From contig NC_039514.1 in NCBI RefSeq assembly GCF_003672135.1, forward strand, positions 5,070,432 through 5,134,431: DNA of 64,000 bases, given 5' to 3'. Position numbers and translations under genes: made by a program. This DNA comes from Ooceraea biroi (taxonomy: Eukaryota > Arthropoda > Insecta > Hymenoptera > Formicidae). The notes beneath the pieces were generated by a model. It was not told where the DNA came from, searched no databases, and saw nothing but the letters and a program-made list of their open reading frames with translations. This document shows positions 22,043 through 34,450 of this stretch, one piece after another. Within the stretch, counting starts at the first letter, position 1. Every line of letters begins with the position of its first letter.

Positions 22043-23262
22043 TTAATGTAAGAATTGTTCGAAGTGCCGTCCTCCTTCTCGTACACAGATTTCGGCTCTT
22101 CGAGTAATATTGCGCGTCGCACGGTGCGCCATGTCCGGCGTGATGGTATCGAAGGCCGCAACAATAGCTTCACGAACTTCTTGTTCCGTACCATCACGCC
22201 GGTCCTCTATCGCAGTTTTAATGTACCCCCATACAAAATAATCGAGTGCATTTAAATCAGGCGGCCGTGCCGGCCAGATGATTGGGCCACCTCGACCCAT
22301 CCACCTGTCCGGAAAACGCGCGTCTAAAAGATTCCGTACTTGCCTGCTAAAATGTGCAGGAGCTCCATCGTGTTGAAAAATCAACTCCGCCCGTACGTCG
22401 AGAGGGACATTTTCAAGAAGAGCTGGAAGTTGATTTGCGAGGAACTCTGCGTATAATTGCCCGGTTAGCCTGGGCGGAAGGAAGTACGGACCGATCTGAG
22501 AATTATCAAGAAACGTTAGTAGATAAGTGCGGAAGAAAATTAGCTGAAATACAAGGTGCACTCACCACTTGATCTCCAATCATGCCGGCCCAAACATTTA
22601 TGGCCCAACGGCGCTGAAATGCGCCTTGTCGAACAGCGTGCGGATTTTCTTCTTCCCAACGTACGAAGTTGTGAGAGTTAAACACCCCGTTCGGTGTGAA
22701 GGTGGCCTCGTCCGTCCACAGGATGCGGTCGGGGAAAGAAATATTCCGCCGACACTGCGCGAGGAACCCTACATGCATTTTATTGAGAATTAACACGAAT
22801 GCACAACAAATACTGTAAATGTTAAATAAGAGTAATGAAAATACCTTCACAGAAGAAGATGCGCAGTTGTGCATCTCCGGGAAGAAGTTGCTGCACACGT
22901 TGATAGTGGTAAGGTCTTAGACCACTACGCCGTAATGTACGATGCACCAAACTGTTGGAAATTCCAAGTGCACCAGCAACGCGACGCACGCTGTTTCTGG
23001 GATTTCGTTCGAATTCCCGTAAAATCCGTTCTTCTGTACGAACGTCGTGACGCATTACTGCACCGGGTCGTACGCGATTTGGAACGACGGATCCGGTTCC
23101 CCGTAATCGCTGGATACAGCGCGTAAGTGTTACGTACGACGGATGTACACGGTTAGGAAATCTTTCCGCGTAAAGACGTACAGCGGCATTTCCGTTTTCA
23201 CCCGCCATCCCATACGTTATCACCATATCGGTGTATTCTCTCGCGGAGAACTGGGCCATCAT
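22043..23262 (-). CDS. DD41D transposase B, minus copy, intact
   Basis: Mirror image of the plus copy, with exons 22845-23262, 22566-22768 and 22043-22495. The same 357-aa product differs visibly only at one residue (Met instead of Leu in GAV-x-RHDVRT). All three catalytic Asp motifs and both splice-site pairs are preserved. The two genes are divergently placed, their starts about 210 bp apart, so the 192-bp spacer would have to hold both promoters. Confidence 0.9.
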
Positions 23263-23470
23263 GCAACAATCGTTAGACGTTTTTCGATGTATCAATAGAA
23301 AGTTTGTTGTAGTTAAAAATTGAACCGCAGGTACGGAATGTCTTTCTTCCTGCACTGGCGGCTTTGTCGACTGTTGCGATCGTCAATTGCTTATGTCGCG
23401 TTCTCGTCTTCGACGCTTACACTGCAGTGCACGATTTGATTCCGTACGAGACAAATCGAGCTATTGTTGC

Positions 23471-24690
23471 ATGATGGCCCAGTTCTCCGCGAGAGAATAC
23501 ACCGATATGGTGATAACGTATGGGATGGCGGGTGAAAACGGAAATGCCGCTGTACGTCTTTACGCGGAAAGATTTCCTAACCGTGTACATCCGTCGTACG
23601 TAACACTTACGCGCTGTATCCAGCGATTACGGGGAACCGGATCCGTCGTTCCAAATCGCGTACGACCCGGTGCAGTACTGCGTCACGACGTTCGTACAGA
23701 AGAACGGATTTTACGGGAATTCGAACGAAATCCCAGAAACAGCGTGCGTCGCGTTGCTGGTGCACTTGGAATTTCCAACAGTTTGGTGCATCGTACATTA
23801 CGGCGTAGTGGTCTAAGACCTTACCACTATCAACGTGTGCAGCAACTTCTTCCCGGAGATGCACAACTGCGCATCTTCTTCTGTGAAGGTATTTTCATTA
23901 CTCTTATTTAACATTTACAGTATTTGTTGTGCATTCGTGTTAATTCTCAATAAAATGCATGTAGGGTTCCTCGCGCAGTGTCGGCGGAATATTTCTTTCC
24001 CCGACCGCATCCTGTGGACGGACGAGGCCACCTTCACACCGAACGGGGTGTTTAACTCTCACAACTTCGTACGTTGGGAAGAAGAAAATCCGCACGCTGT
24101 TCGACAAGGCGCATTTCAGCGCCGTTGGGCCATAAATGTTTGGGCCGGCATGATTGGAGATCAAGTGGTGAGTGCACCTTGTATTTCAGCTAATTTTCTT
24201 CCGCACTTATCTACTAACGTTTCTTGATAATTCTCAGATCGGTCCGTACTTCCTTCCGCCCAGGCTAACCGGGCAATTATACGCAGAGTTCCTCGCAAAT
24301 CAACTTCCAGCTCTTCTTGAAAATGTCCCTCTCGACGTACGGGCGGAGTTGATTTTTCAACACGATGGAGCTCCTGCACATTTTAGCAGGCAAGTACGGA
24401 ATCTTTTAGACGCGCGTTTTCCGGACAGGTGGATGGGTCGAGGTGGCCCAATCATCTGGCCGGCACGGCCGCCTGATTTAAATGCACTCGATTATTTTGT
24501 ATGGGGGTACATTAAAACTGCGATAGAGGACCGGCGTGATGGTACGGAACAAGAAGTTCGTGAAGCTATTGTTGCGGCCTTCGATACCATCACGCCGGAC
24601 ATGGCGCACCGTGCGACGCGCAATATTACTCGAAGAGCCGAAATCTGTGTACGAGAAGGAGGACGGCACTTCGAACAATTCTTACATTAA
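23471..24690 (+). CDS. DD41D transposase B, plus copy, intact
   Basis: Three exons: 23471-23888, 23965-24167 and 24238-24690. The introns of 76 and 70 bp have GT..AG ends and phases that join cleanly (FCEG-FLAQ and GDQV-IGPYF). The product is 357 aa with no stop or shift. Residues about 1-130 hold two HTH units (REYTDMVITYGMAGENGNAA; VRRVAGALGISNSLVHRTL). Catalytic motifs are WTDEATFT, FQHDGAPAHF and PPDLNALDYFVWGY, with 41 residues between the last two Asp. Rosa-type DD41D mariner relatives are the closest family I know. The ATG chosen is the first of two (MMAQF). It would cut and paste the surrounding element and is potentially functional. Confidence 0.9.
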
Positions 24691-25325
24691 TTAGTTAGAG
24701 TGGATTAGGCCTATTGGGGAAACCACTTAAAAAAACGCACCATGCTATCTACTGCAAAGTGGTGTGGAAAAGATAGCACGAAAATATTAAATAATACTAT
24801 GGTGAATAATATTAATCAATATGGTAAATAATTAGTAATCATACAATAATTTCTTATCTCATTCACGCGCGCGAGTTGCCGAGAAAGTGTTGTTACGTAT
24901 TTCTTTTTGTGATGTACACACAAGTTTTATTTATTAATATTAATAATATTAATAATATTAATTAATAACCATATTAATTAACATTATTAATATTAATAAA
25001 TAAAACTTGCGTGTACATCACAAAAAGAAATATGTAACAATTATTTTCCACGCGTTGTCTCGCTTGCTGCTGTAATCCGATACCCGCTATCGCGTCGCGC
25101 CGCGACTCGCGCGAGCGGCTCATCCTATTATTCCCGCCTACCCCGCCCCGCTCTGGCTCGCGCGCACTGACTCGCCGGTAGGCCGGACTAATACCGCGAT
25201 TTTTAATACTTAATAACTCGTTAACTATCGCGCAGATCGCAAAATGGTTTAGGACATTTTAATTCGATCTGACGTTATCTATCTGTGGGCGAAAGGTTTT
25301 TACCCTTGTGTGAAACACCCTGTAT

Positions 25326-25575
25326 ATTCAATTATATATCTATTCAAATTAAAAATCCATTTTACCTTATCAACTAGCCAGTTACAAAATCAAGCTGAGA
25401 AACGGAGAAAAGTAGCAAGTAATAGAAACTGAGTGGTGTGACGTTTAAAAGGATGCAAAGGATATAGGTCTTTCTTCAAAATACGATGCACTTTTACATA
25501 ATTCATATTTAATTCCTTTCCAATCTCTCGTTCCAAGCTCTCCTGCTGGTATCAACTGTCTGAATTGAATAAACT
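25326..25575 (-). mobile_element. Inverted right-arm fragment of DD41D element A
   Basis: On minus it matches 19540-19665 plus 20440-20540 (HINYVKVHRI-like region, HPFKRHTT, then the intron start GTAAAATGG) without the 767-bp insertion. It shows that element A also had an inverted duplication and supplies the empty site for that insertion. Confidence 0.7.
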
Positions 25576-26019
25576 AAACTCAATTGAATAAATTAAATAT
25601 TGTTTGATAATTTTCTCCGTCGACTTGTAATTGGTGAGTAGCCGATAAGGTAGAGCGCCCATGGAATAGGCAACCCGACATACTGACATGTATGTTTCTG
25701 TAGCACCCTGTATATGTACATGTATATGTACTCTGATTTAATATCATAATTGTTTGGTACATCTTTTGCCGCGTCTTTTGGATCATAAGTGTTATATACA
25801 TATACGTAAATTTAAGTTGCGCGCGTGAAGTGGGATGATAGCGGCGTGATGGACCTTTCGATTACTTTGAATCTGACAACGCAGCTCGCCAAGTTCTGTC
25901 TCATGGAGCATACGTTTATAATATTAAGTAGTACTGCCATACAGTTTGTTACAACCTAAAGAAGTGGTAGATGGTATATGTTGAATCCCGCGCATCCCAA
26001 AATACATAACAAAATGGCG
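25576..26019. other. Unassigned DNA, possible LTR remnant
   Basis: No ORF. TGTATATGTACATG-type sequence near 25700-25735 and a stretch ending just before the gag fragment could be a decayed LTR plus leader, but no second LTR copy was found. Confidence 0.25.
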
Positions 26020-26377
26020 ACGAGGTTGGGATCGCTGTGATTTCATTGGATTGTGAGTGAGCTAACCTCAAACGATATAGGACTCGGAAAAAGGAAATAC
26101 GGCAGAGTACACGTGTCAATTTCATCAGTCCACGGTTGCAATAAATTACGCTGCAACAATAAGTTTTGAAGCTGCATCATGATGCTGATAGCAAATCCGG
26201 CGCAGGGTAGCCCTGCAAGAGCTAACCTCGAAGCGAAGCCCACGATATTGGGTTCGTTCTCGATCGAAGCATTCGATCCGATGGTGACAACGTGGAAACG
26301 TTGGTTACAACGACTTCAAAGCTCATTCATTGTTTTCGGCATCGAAGGCCCTGCACGGGTGCCATATTTACTATGAA
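26020..26377 (+). pseudogene. LTR-retrotransposon gag N-terminal fragment
   Basis: The frame 26179-26376 encodes IEAFDPMVTTWKRWLQRLQSSF followed by VPYLL. This resembles the N-terminal gag segment of Gypsy-type elements (pattern F-P-x-W-x-x-W-x-x-R-x-x-x-x-F). The leader at about 26015-26040 has AAATGGCGACGAGG, a common post-LTR leader style in insect Gypsy elements. Coding ends abruptly where the next repeat begins. No pol is present. Confidence 0.5.
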
Positions 26378-26379
26378 CA

Positions 26380-26740
26380 AATTGCGCCAACTACAATGGG
26401 TATTTATGCAAACCAGAAAATCTATTACTTTATTATTACTCTTTGGCCGATATTCATTGTTGATTCTGATTTACGACCATCTTAAGTACAATCATAAGAT
26501 ATTTGAAACCAATCACACAGTCGTATTAACATCTTAAGACATTACTTCAGATCGTCTGGAAATAAGAACGGACTATGAATACTAGCCTTTGATATTAAAA
26601 AATAAAGGACATAATAATATTAAGCAGATATTTTTATACGAATAAATATTTTAATACATAGAAATATATTTATTAATACAAATAAGTGTTTTTTTTCAAA
26701 ATACTTGGCGCTGCTAAACCGAATCAAAAATTGTCTTAGT
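26380..26740 (+). repeat. Dispersed repeat with CTTGGCGCTGCTAAACCG end
   Basis: Shares AATTGCGCCAA, GGGTATTTATGCAAA and ACTTGGCGCTGCTAAACCG with 48880-49080, and parts with 49285-49335 and 51525-51600 (inverted). Non-coding. Confidence 0.55.
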
Positions 26741-26959
26741 ATTTAAATAATTTAAAGATTACAATAATTTCCTTAAACTTGTAACAATTCGTTTCCTCGT
26801 TACTTTAAATATAAGGTTAAGGGCTCGATATACGAACAAGAGGACTGTGACAAAAAATTGTCCGTTTAAAATTAAAATATTCAAGTTCCGTGAGCAGAGG
26901 AGAACAATTATATTTTTGTTATACAATACATAAAAGCGAGCAAATCATTGTACAAACTT

Positions 26960-27250
26960 AACTTAACAAACAACGAGCGACGGGTGAAACCTTCTGTGTG
27001 CTACTCGGGGAAGTGACCTTTGTAATATATGTCAAATTCAAGTCCTTACTTCGTGTGAAAAGTCGGAAATCCATACAAAACCACTAAACTTATTTTGTTA
27101 ATAACTTTTTAATAAACAATGAGCGACGGCTAAAACCTCTTGAAGGTCACTCAGAAGGGTGACCTTGACAACATATGTCAAGGTCAAGGTCATTGGAGGG
27201 GGTTTCCCTTTTCTGAACTTTTACCAACCTATGGTGGCGCGCGTGATGTT
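26960..27250. repeat. Repeat family shared with MULE-like insertion
   Basis: Two subrepeats with GAGCGACGG followed by TGACCTT..ACATATGTCAA landmarks. The reverse complement of this arrangement lies at 39410-39660 inside the MULE-like insertion, so this is another fragment of that family. Confidence 0.55.
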
Positions 27251-27953
27251 GATTACACGGAAGCATAGGAAAAGTCGGAGTAACTGGCAGTCCATGGTTA
27301 TATAGTCAAAGTTTCACACATTTTGTAGTGTGAAGTATGTTATTCTTTTTTATAATCTATGAGGAGATGAAAGCCATAGTCCTGTCAGTCAAGGTTTTTA
27401 AAAGTATTAACTTACATGTTTATAAAATATAAAATTATATTAAGTATATTTATGCACAAAAGTCAATTATGCAAGAAAAAAGAGTTTACCCCCGTCGTTT
27501 TTTATTTCGTTTAATAAATAAATATAAATATACATTCGGCAAAAAAAGTATCCGGAATTAGTTAATAAAACACAAATTATGCCTAAGTCTCGTCCGGATG
27601 GAAACTATGTATGTAGTCGTGCTCCTGTACGCGCCTCGACAACAGTGTTAAAAATGCCAAAAGCAAAAGGCGGTAACTCGCACGCTATCATGCGCCACCA
27701 GCGCTCCTGCGCGCCGTGCGCGCCTCGCGTCCTCATTGTGTTCTGTTCGTTAGTTTAGATAACAGTGTTTTTCGACTCTCCGTATTTTTCGATTCTCTTA
27801 GGGTTTTATTGTATTATGCATAGCATAACGGTAAGCGAAACAGCTTCTGATGTTCGTACGTGTATAACGTGTGTGTATAAAGTTTTGCAGACGTCATCAG
27901 AGTTTTTTCTCGCGTGGTAAGATTGCGAGTACGTTCGCGCGGTAGTCTGCGAC

Positions 27954-29140
27954 ATGGAAAACTCGCGAAGTGTTCGTTCGTCGATGGAGTTGCTGTCATC
28001 GGGGGAATTTTCTGCGCAGTTTTGGGTCAGTTTTATGGACATTTTCAATGCGTGAGTCTTTCTTGCCGGGAGAAGGTCCATAACCTATTCTCCCACGATC
28101 GGTTTTTGGAGGTTAGGCCATCGACCGAGGCGTTTGCGCACGAGATCGCGCAGGAGATGCGGTTCCAGCGGCGAGTTCTAGTGGCTACGCCACTTGCCTT
28201 CGAGCACAGCATCGAAGAAACCGACGGTCGCACAAGCGACCGGGGCGTTGTACCAGGTATGTCCTCTTGTCGCCCCAGTTTCCCCTGGTAATGGCTGGCA
28301 AAGAGAGGACATAACCGACGGTTCTCTTCTGCTTTTCATGATTGCTTGAGCATTCACTACCGGCATCGACAGCGACAGACCTGCGATAGACCTTCGATAG
28401 GCACCTGCAGTGTGTTCTTCGCTGATCCACTGGCCAGTAAGTTTTCGGATCCTCAGAATCCACTTTTGAGCGCAGCGACGCATGCCTTGTTGGATTATCT
28501 GGAGGAGCGTAAGTATCCGCTGTATTATTTATGTGGAAGCCTATCGTGCTGCATGCAGTCGATACAATCTCGCGGTACTGGAAGCGAGAACACTTGTACC
28601 GGACCTTTGTCTAATTTCGACGTAAAGAAGGATCTGGCGACACTGGCTCCACTAAGGCTCTGCAAAGGACTTTGTAGCTGCATTATCCTCTCCGGTCGCT
28701 AAGGAAATGAGGATCTTTTGCTTGCGCAGATACAAGTGAATGCCTACCTCAACGCCTTCGACTCAGGCGTGTTACTCTCGGCTTATGGCTGGAAATTTTG
28801 CAAGACCTTCACGGCGGCGCATGATCGACCTCGACGTATCAGAGGGCGTTTTTTGGATCTGCGGTCACCATCCTTTTCTCTCTGATTAAGAGAGTTTTTT
28901 CTAAGCCTTAATTGGCAAAAAGGTTGCGGAGATAGCGTATGTCAATATGCTCTTGTTGCGTCAGGATTTCGCCGCATCGCTTACAGCAGCGCAGGCTTGT
29001 GTCAACACGGGTCGTCAAAATCTACATCGCCATTGGTTTAAGGACCCTACAGCCAGTTCGCAGACAACGTAGCAGTGGATCTCGCCTCATCGGCCTAAAC
29101 ACACTATTTCCTTTTATTCGGATTATTGTATACATAATAA
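27954..29140 (+). pseudogene. DIRS-like Gag remnant
   Basis: MENSRSVRSSMELL opens at about 27954. A donor-like CAG/GTATGTCC at about 28255 and a downstream segment SVFFADPLASKFS (about 28410) correspond one-to-one to GVLFADPLATELS in the other copy. Later pieces include SLTAAQACVNTGRQNLHRHW (about 28970-29030), typical of the DIRS Gag C-terminal region. Several stops and frameshifts. A 26-residue stretch cannot be joined with confidence. Confidence 0.5.
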
Positions 29141-30100
29141 TCATATTAATATCCAATACTCATTACCAGGTAATACGGATACTAATCATCTCATTATTAT
29201 TCGACCGACTGTACGGCCCCTCTTCGCCCACCGTTGGCTCACCACTCAGGAGTTCTTTCTCACCGAAGTCGCTGCCTCTGCTTCCCGTCTCTGTCTCGAC
29301 ACCAACACTGAGCAATGTAAATTTGCCAGTCGCTTTGCCAGACACCAACACTGAGCATTGTAAAAACTGCCAGTCGCTTTGCCAGACACAACACTGAGCA
29401 TTGTAAAAATTGCTAGTCGTTGTGGTTAATGTTATGAACATTATTTGGTCGGGCTTCACCAATGCTCCTACATAATGAATGCAATTTTGAATTATTGCAT
29501 TCCTTTTGCCATTCTATCTCTGGCGAGAACCTTCCTTTCTGAACCAGACTTTCCGAATCAGAGCCTACACCATCTAATGATGTATTGTTTCTCTTCGAGA
29601 GATTATCGCATGGTAGACGTTTTTGTCTTGAACTTGTGAGAGTTACTTAGGTATTTCGTGCCACCACTCTTCAAACTAGAGGAAGAGCGGACTGTTGCCT
29701 GTCGCCTCATGTCCTCGAAATCACAAAGGGCCACTCTCGCTCTTGCAAACGTCTACTTCTTTACTCAAGATTCAGAGTACTTAGACCATAGCTATGGTTC
29801 CAATTTCTTGTAGACTGCTGTCGAGCTACTGTCATCACATTTTTATATCTTTAGATCTCCTCCAGTCTTTGACACCCTTGTGTTTAATTTTTTAAATCGT
29901 ACTTGGAATCATCAGCTAGATGCAGATGTTTACTATTCATCTGGGCCTCTAATGAACCATTCTTTCTAATTCCTCCTCACTGTCGGGAACAAATTATTTG
30001 CTTATTCACAGTTATAGCTTGCAGGACAAGAGTTTCCATGAGAAAGTTACTAGCTTACTCGGATCATCTACGCACGTCTTTCATGTCCAACAGTTTGCTT
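29141..30100. other. Degraded interior of DIRS-like element A
   Basis: No continuous homology is readable. It includes two or three copies of a roughly 45-bp unit (ACACCAACACTGAGCA..TTGTAAA, GCCAGTCGCTTTGCC) at 29300-29415. Confidence 0.4.
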
Positions 30101-30920
30101 GCAGATTCCTTCATATCTTCAGGGATTCGCAGCCGTCGCGGGATTCGTTGATTGCACCAGCAGCGACAGTCAACGAGGCAATCTGCGCTGGGACCAGCAG
30201 TGGCAGGCGACGAAAGACTGGGGGATTGATATTTTTTCCGCTCCCCGTTAATCTAACAGGGAGTCGTTCATTGGCAAGTTTATCTGCGAGATTTCTCAAG
30301 ATGCCTCTTTGAACGATTGGGCGCTCCGTGTGATGGAGTACGTACACAGAAGTCGTAAACAGATAAGGTCAGGACTCCTCATTTATGTTTATTGGACCTC
30401 AATGCGGCCTTTTACGCTCTTCATTTTTTCGTGGCAGATCTCCACGATTGCGACTTTGGACACGTCTGTCAATTTTGGAGTTAACCAATTCTCCCATTTG
30501 TCTGCTATTACGCGGTAAATTTGGCGCTGATGTCAGGATCATAATATTTTTATATTCATACTTTGCATATTACCTTTTTACAATTTATTACTGCTGTGGA
30601 TCGCGGATACTGACATTGAATAGTCTCTATCGGACGAAACATTTCGTCGCGTCTCCACGACTTCTGAGCATGAGATGTAGTTTTATTTGCACCCTTATTC
30701 AATAATATGTGCCATATTTATCTACCTTGGTTTCCAGATCTGGATTCAATTCCAATCACTGCATTTATCCTCTGGGAGGGGCTAAAGTTTTCTTTTTTCC
30801 GCCTTTTCATTTTATTGCCAGAAGTACTAAAAGGAATGGCGGATGACGAGGCAGCGAGAATCCTGGTGGTGCCTGGTAATTTTCACAGATCTGGTTTACG
30901 TTTTTTCATAGTCTCTTCTT
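30101..30920 (+). pseudogene. DIRS-like RT/RNase H remnant
   Basis: Readable fragments in shifting frames: ISQDASLNDWALRVME (RNase H-like first Asp, about 30290-30340), LDLNAAFYALHFFVADLHDC (about 30385-30450) and FPPFHFI..EVLKGMADDEA (about 30800-30860). They follow the order expected in a DIRS RNase H domain and its C-terminal flank. Too broken for a gene model. Confidence 0.4.
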
Positions 30921-31699
30921 ATCAGAGCTAATCTTTTATTATCAACTCGTTTATTACCAAAGCTGTTTTTTCTCCTAGCTATTCTTCTCTCTTCTCGCCT
31001 ATCTGCGATCATTACCCGGCTGGAGACGCTTGCCCTGGGGAATTGGCAGATTAACAGGGAAGTTTTCAGTGATCGCCTAATACCATAAACAGCAATTCCA
31101 GCTTTATTTGCTTCTTTTTCGGAATCATCTTTCGAGTAGTATTCCTGTTCTCCCCGTTTCTAATGGAATTTTGGTCAATGGCATCGATTGCTTTGCCATT
31201 CCACATTTTTTTCGCCAATGTTAGAATTATTTAACTCAGAAATTATCTTACGTTTTTTCCCATTCAGGCCTCAATATTATGAGGTTGGCACTCTTATTAG
31301 TCCTATAGCGAAATCAGTTATCGTCCTACACTCAAGCGCTTCTGCATAGATGTCAGTACGCCAGCCGCCTTGACGCAGTAAGATCGCGGCCTAATCCGGT
31401 CTTCAAGATATCCAGGTTGTCCTAGTTATCCATTAACAACTATTGTTCTGCTCCCGTCACCTTTGTACCTCTTTACTACGGTACTTCTTTTTGGCTCCCG
31501 GAACAGGTCATCAATCTTAGATCCTTTCTCTCTTCTGACCTTTACCGGTCTTTAACTGCGAATTGTATTTCGTTTCTTGGACCGAATCAAAACACCAACG
31601 TGAGGTTTTTTCTCAAACTGTTTTCTGTTGTTTTGAGTCTTGCACAACTCTCTGCAGTGTCCTTCTTAAGGTTCATTACGTTAGTAGTTCTAAATAATT

Positions 31700-33215
31700 T
31701 TGTCCCCTCACGTACGGTTTTTTCTTCTATCGCTTAAGGCACCATGTACGGCAGTTACGCTACAGCCCGAAACATTTGAAAAACCTTTTGATTATATTCC
31801 TTTGGAATATAAGACAAAAACCGTCGCTCTAGCTAAAGCTCATCCAAAGTGGTCTTTGGCAAATCTTCAGAAGAAAGGGTGCAGCCGTTTGAAAAGAAAA
31901 GAAGATCTCAAAAAATGGGCAGATGAGGTGAAGCAAGGTGGAACAAACTTTGATGAATGGATACATATTGATACGGAAACCTTCGAGCGTTTCAAAGAAG
32001 CTAAATCCTTTTATGAGCAGGTAAATTTATTGTTTTATGGAAACAGAAAATGTCAAGGTAAATGTTTAAAAATATATACAATATAATGGCTTGTAACTTT
32101 AATAGGTAACAACACAAACAATTCAGCAATGGGCAATGGCAGCAGCATTCCCTTATATTTAGGAACAGTTTACTTTTAACGCCAGTAGATCATGGGTAAT
32201 CCTTTTCAAAAGACGACATAAAATAAGACAGCGGAAAATTATGAAATATGTTAGCGAAAAGGATTGCACTACAATAGAGGAAGTATTAGAAGCGGCTAAA
32301 AAATTTCAAATGCAAACCAGAACTCTAATCTTAAAATTTGAGAAAGATTTTATTATTAATACCGATCAAACTGGTTGTCAATATGAGAGTACCTATAATA
32401 GAACCCTCGAACATCAAGGTGCGAAAACAGTTTTTGTAAAAACAAAAAATTTAAATAAGATTACTCACTCGTATACTACGCAATATTCTTTGACCGCATC
32501 GGGAAAGATTATTCCTTTTGTTTTTCTGTGCATGCAAGAGCTCTCGGGAAGGTTTGGTCGTATAGTTCAAAACAATATTAATAAATTGAGTGGTGAATAT
32601 AAAAACGTTTTTGTCACCTGTTCCAAGTCTGGAAAACTTACAACTGAATTATACAAAACATTTTTAACTAATATTATATTACCATATGTAAGGAACAAGT
32701 TTTTATTAATTATTGATTCTTGGGGAGGTCAAACCAACCCCGCTCTACATGATGAAATTTTTGAAAATGAACAAGGGGAACCGATATGCACATTAAAAGT
32801 TATACCGCCGAAATGCACACCACTATGCCAGCCCTGCGATGTATATTTTTATCGTCAGGTAAAAAACTTTCTCAAGCGCTTGCAGAACGCTCCCACATTG
32901 CTGCAAGAACAAAGGGAAATATCATCTCGTGAAGACATAAAAATTCATTCTTTGATATTGCATCAGTTAAATGCTCCAGTATTCATACCTATGATTCAAT
33001 ACGCATGGTTTGCATCGAAATTGACGAGCGATCGAACGATCTTTTTGAATGTAAATGATGTGTGTTTTCCTGTCTCATTATTAAAACAAAAATGTGCCTG
33101 CGCAAAAGTTGGTTTTATACAGTGTGCTTGGTGCAAAACAGTCTTATGTTTCACTTGTTTTTACGATTGTAATCATTCTAAAGTTTGTAAATTTACAGAG
33201 CACGAGCAGGTATGA
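31700..33215 (+). pseudogene. Spliced DDE transposase with C-terminal Cys cluster
   Basis: Exon 1 (to 32020) encodes PETFEKPFDYIPLEYKTK and a Lys-rich HTH-like region. An 85-bp intron (32021-32105) is flanked by GAGCAG/GTAAAT and AATAG and joins in phase (SFYEQ-VTTQ). Exon 2 runs to 33215 with one in-frame TAG at 32157-32159. The core motifs INTDQTG, LLIIDSWGGQ and IPPKCTPLCQPCDV fit the DDE_1 (pogo/CENP-B-like) endonuclease family. The C-terminus (about the last 45 residues) has eight Cys/His in CACAK..CAWC..CFTCFYDCNH, a possible zinc finger. There is no in-frame ATG in exon 1, so the true 5' end is unknown. Element ends were not found. Confidence 0.7.
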
Positions 33216-33828
33216 CCGCAGTCATTTTATTATACTTATATTTTTCTACACTTCTTCTAATTACCTGTTTTTACACTTATAAACTAATAAATGCACCATT
33301 AAATATACAGGGTGTCTCGATGACCCCGTGCCACCCGTTAATGACGTGTAGTTTGGACTTAGCTGAATGGAAAAGTCTTATGTCATTTTGCGATTTTCGC
33401 AATATTAACAGAGTTATTAATTAATGAATATAAGTGAATGAGGGCGGTGCGTGCAGCGAGATAGGTCGGTAGGAGGGCCGTGCGTTCTTTGATACACCGC
33501 GAGCTGGGCGGGCGGCGCGCGGTGAGGGAGAAGGGTGTCTTAGATACTGACAATAACAAGGGCGCGCGATCCTCCTACTGACGGCTATCTTGGAGATAGA
33601 AACAGCGTGTGACGCTGGGGCCCCGCGCTGAGCGATAATTGATTCATATCCTTTTTTCCAAAATAGTTTATTTTGTGGCAATTTTATTTTAAGGTAAAAG
33701 AAATTGTTTTTAAGGCAAAGGAAAGGAAAGCTATCGTTTCCTCACCACCTTGCGGTAGATAGCACGGTGCGTTTTTTTTAAAGTGTGAAAAAAAATCTTA
33801 TTTAACTCATTTACTCAAGCTTACTTAC

Positions 33829-34153
33829 TATTTTATTTCCGATGATTCCTGCCCACACGTTTACGCTCTATCGATGTTGGAAAGAGCTAACGCGAATAGC
33901 ATGCGGATTTTCTTCTCGCCGTATTATAAAGTTGCGAGAATTGAAAATTCCGTTAGGCGTAAATGTAGCCTCATCATCGGTCCATAAAATTCGGTCGGGG
34001 AAAGAAACGTCTCGCCGATGCTGCGCAAGGAATCCTGTGCATGTTCGCTAATGATTAATAATATACGAAAATCGCCAATAGTTAATAATGTACGAAAATC
34101 GTCATTAATGACGAAGAATAAAAATACCTCCACAAAAACATATTCGATGTTCA
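33829..34153 (-). pseudogene. DD41D transposase C, inverted exon 2 copy
   Basis: Mirror of 34837-35161: exon 2 (first-Asp region, ATFTPNG, NSRNF) and intron 1, plus the last residues of exon 1. Exon 3 with the other catalytic residues is deleted in this arm. Confidence 0.8.
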
Positions 34154-34450
34154 TAGTTCTCGAGGACGCTGGCTCTGTTGATAATGATATTGTAAGGGTC
34201 TAAGGAGCGATAGAACAAAATACCCCCAACTATAGCCAAATAGGATAAATAGACCAAAAACAGAAAACAGCCAGAGTTAGTTGTCGAGCAGCGTTGAGAG
34301 ACAAATATCGTCTGATTAGAGATTCAAGTCGGAATCACGGGCGAATCGAAGTAGAGATCGCAAGCGAGCTTATTGTAATCCTTGTTCTTCGTCTTATACA
34401 TATTTCTCGCACGTGGTTTTCACGCAATGAGTGATCAGATATAAAGTGCA

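Larger units (their letters stand above)
21411..25322. mobile_element. DD41D palindromic element B, both arms with intact gene
   Basis: 3912 bp flanked by TA on both sides, with termini CAGGGTGTTTCACAC. Arms 21411-23270 and 23463-25322 (1860 bp) are near-identical reverse complements around a 192-bp unique spacer. Each arm contains a complete, spliced transposase gene with the starts facing inward. It is inserted in the 3' region of DD41D element A; the flanks share a 20-bp direct repeat (ATTCAATTATATATC...). Confidence 0.92.
27586..31735 (+). mobile_element. DIRS-like element A, degraded
   Basis: It starts with TCTCGTCCGGATGG, the terminal motif of the DIRS-like element at 54677-57706, and shares its leader and Gag region (FFADPLA). 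It also retains RT/RNase H-region remnants missing from the other copy. Many stops and shifts. No tyrosine recombinase or right terminal repeat is recognisable before 31735. Confidence 0.6.
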
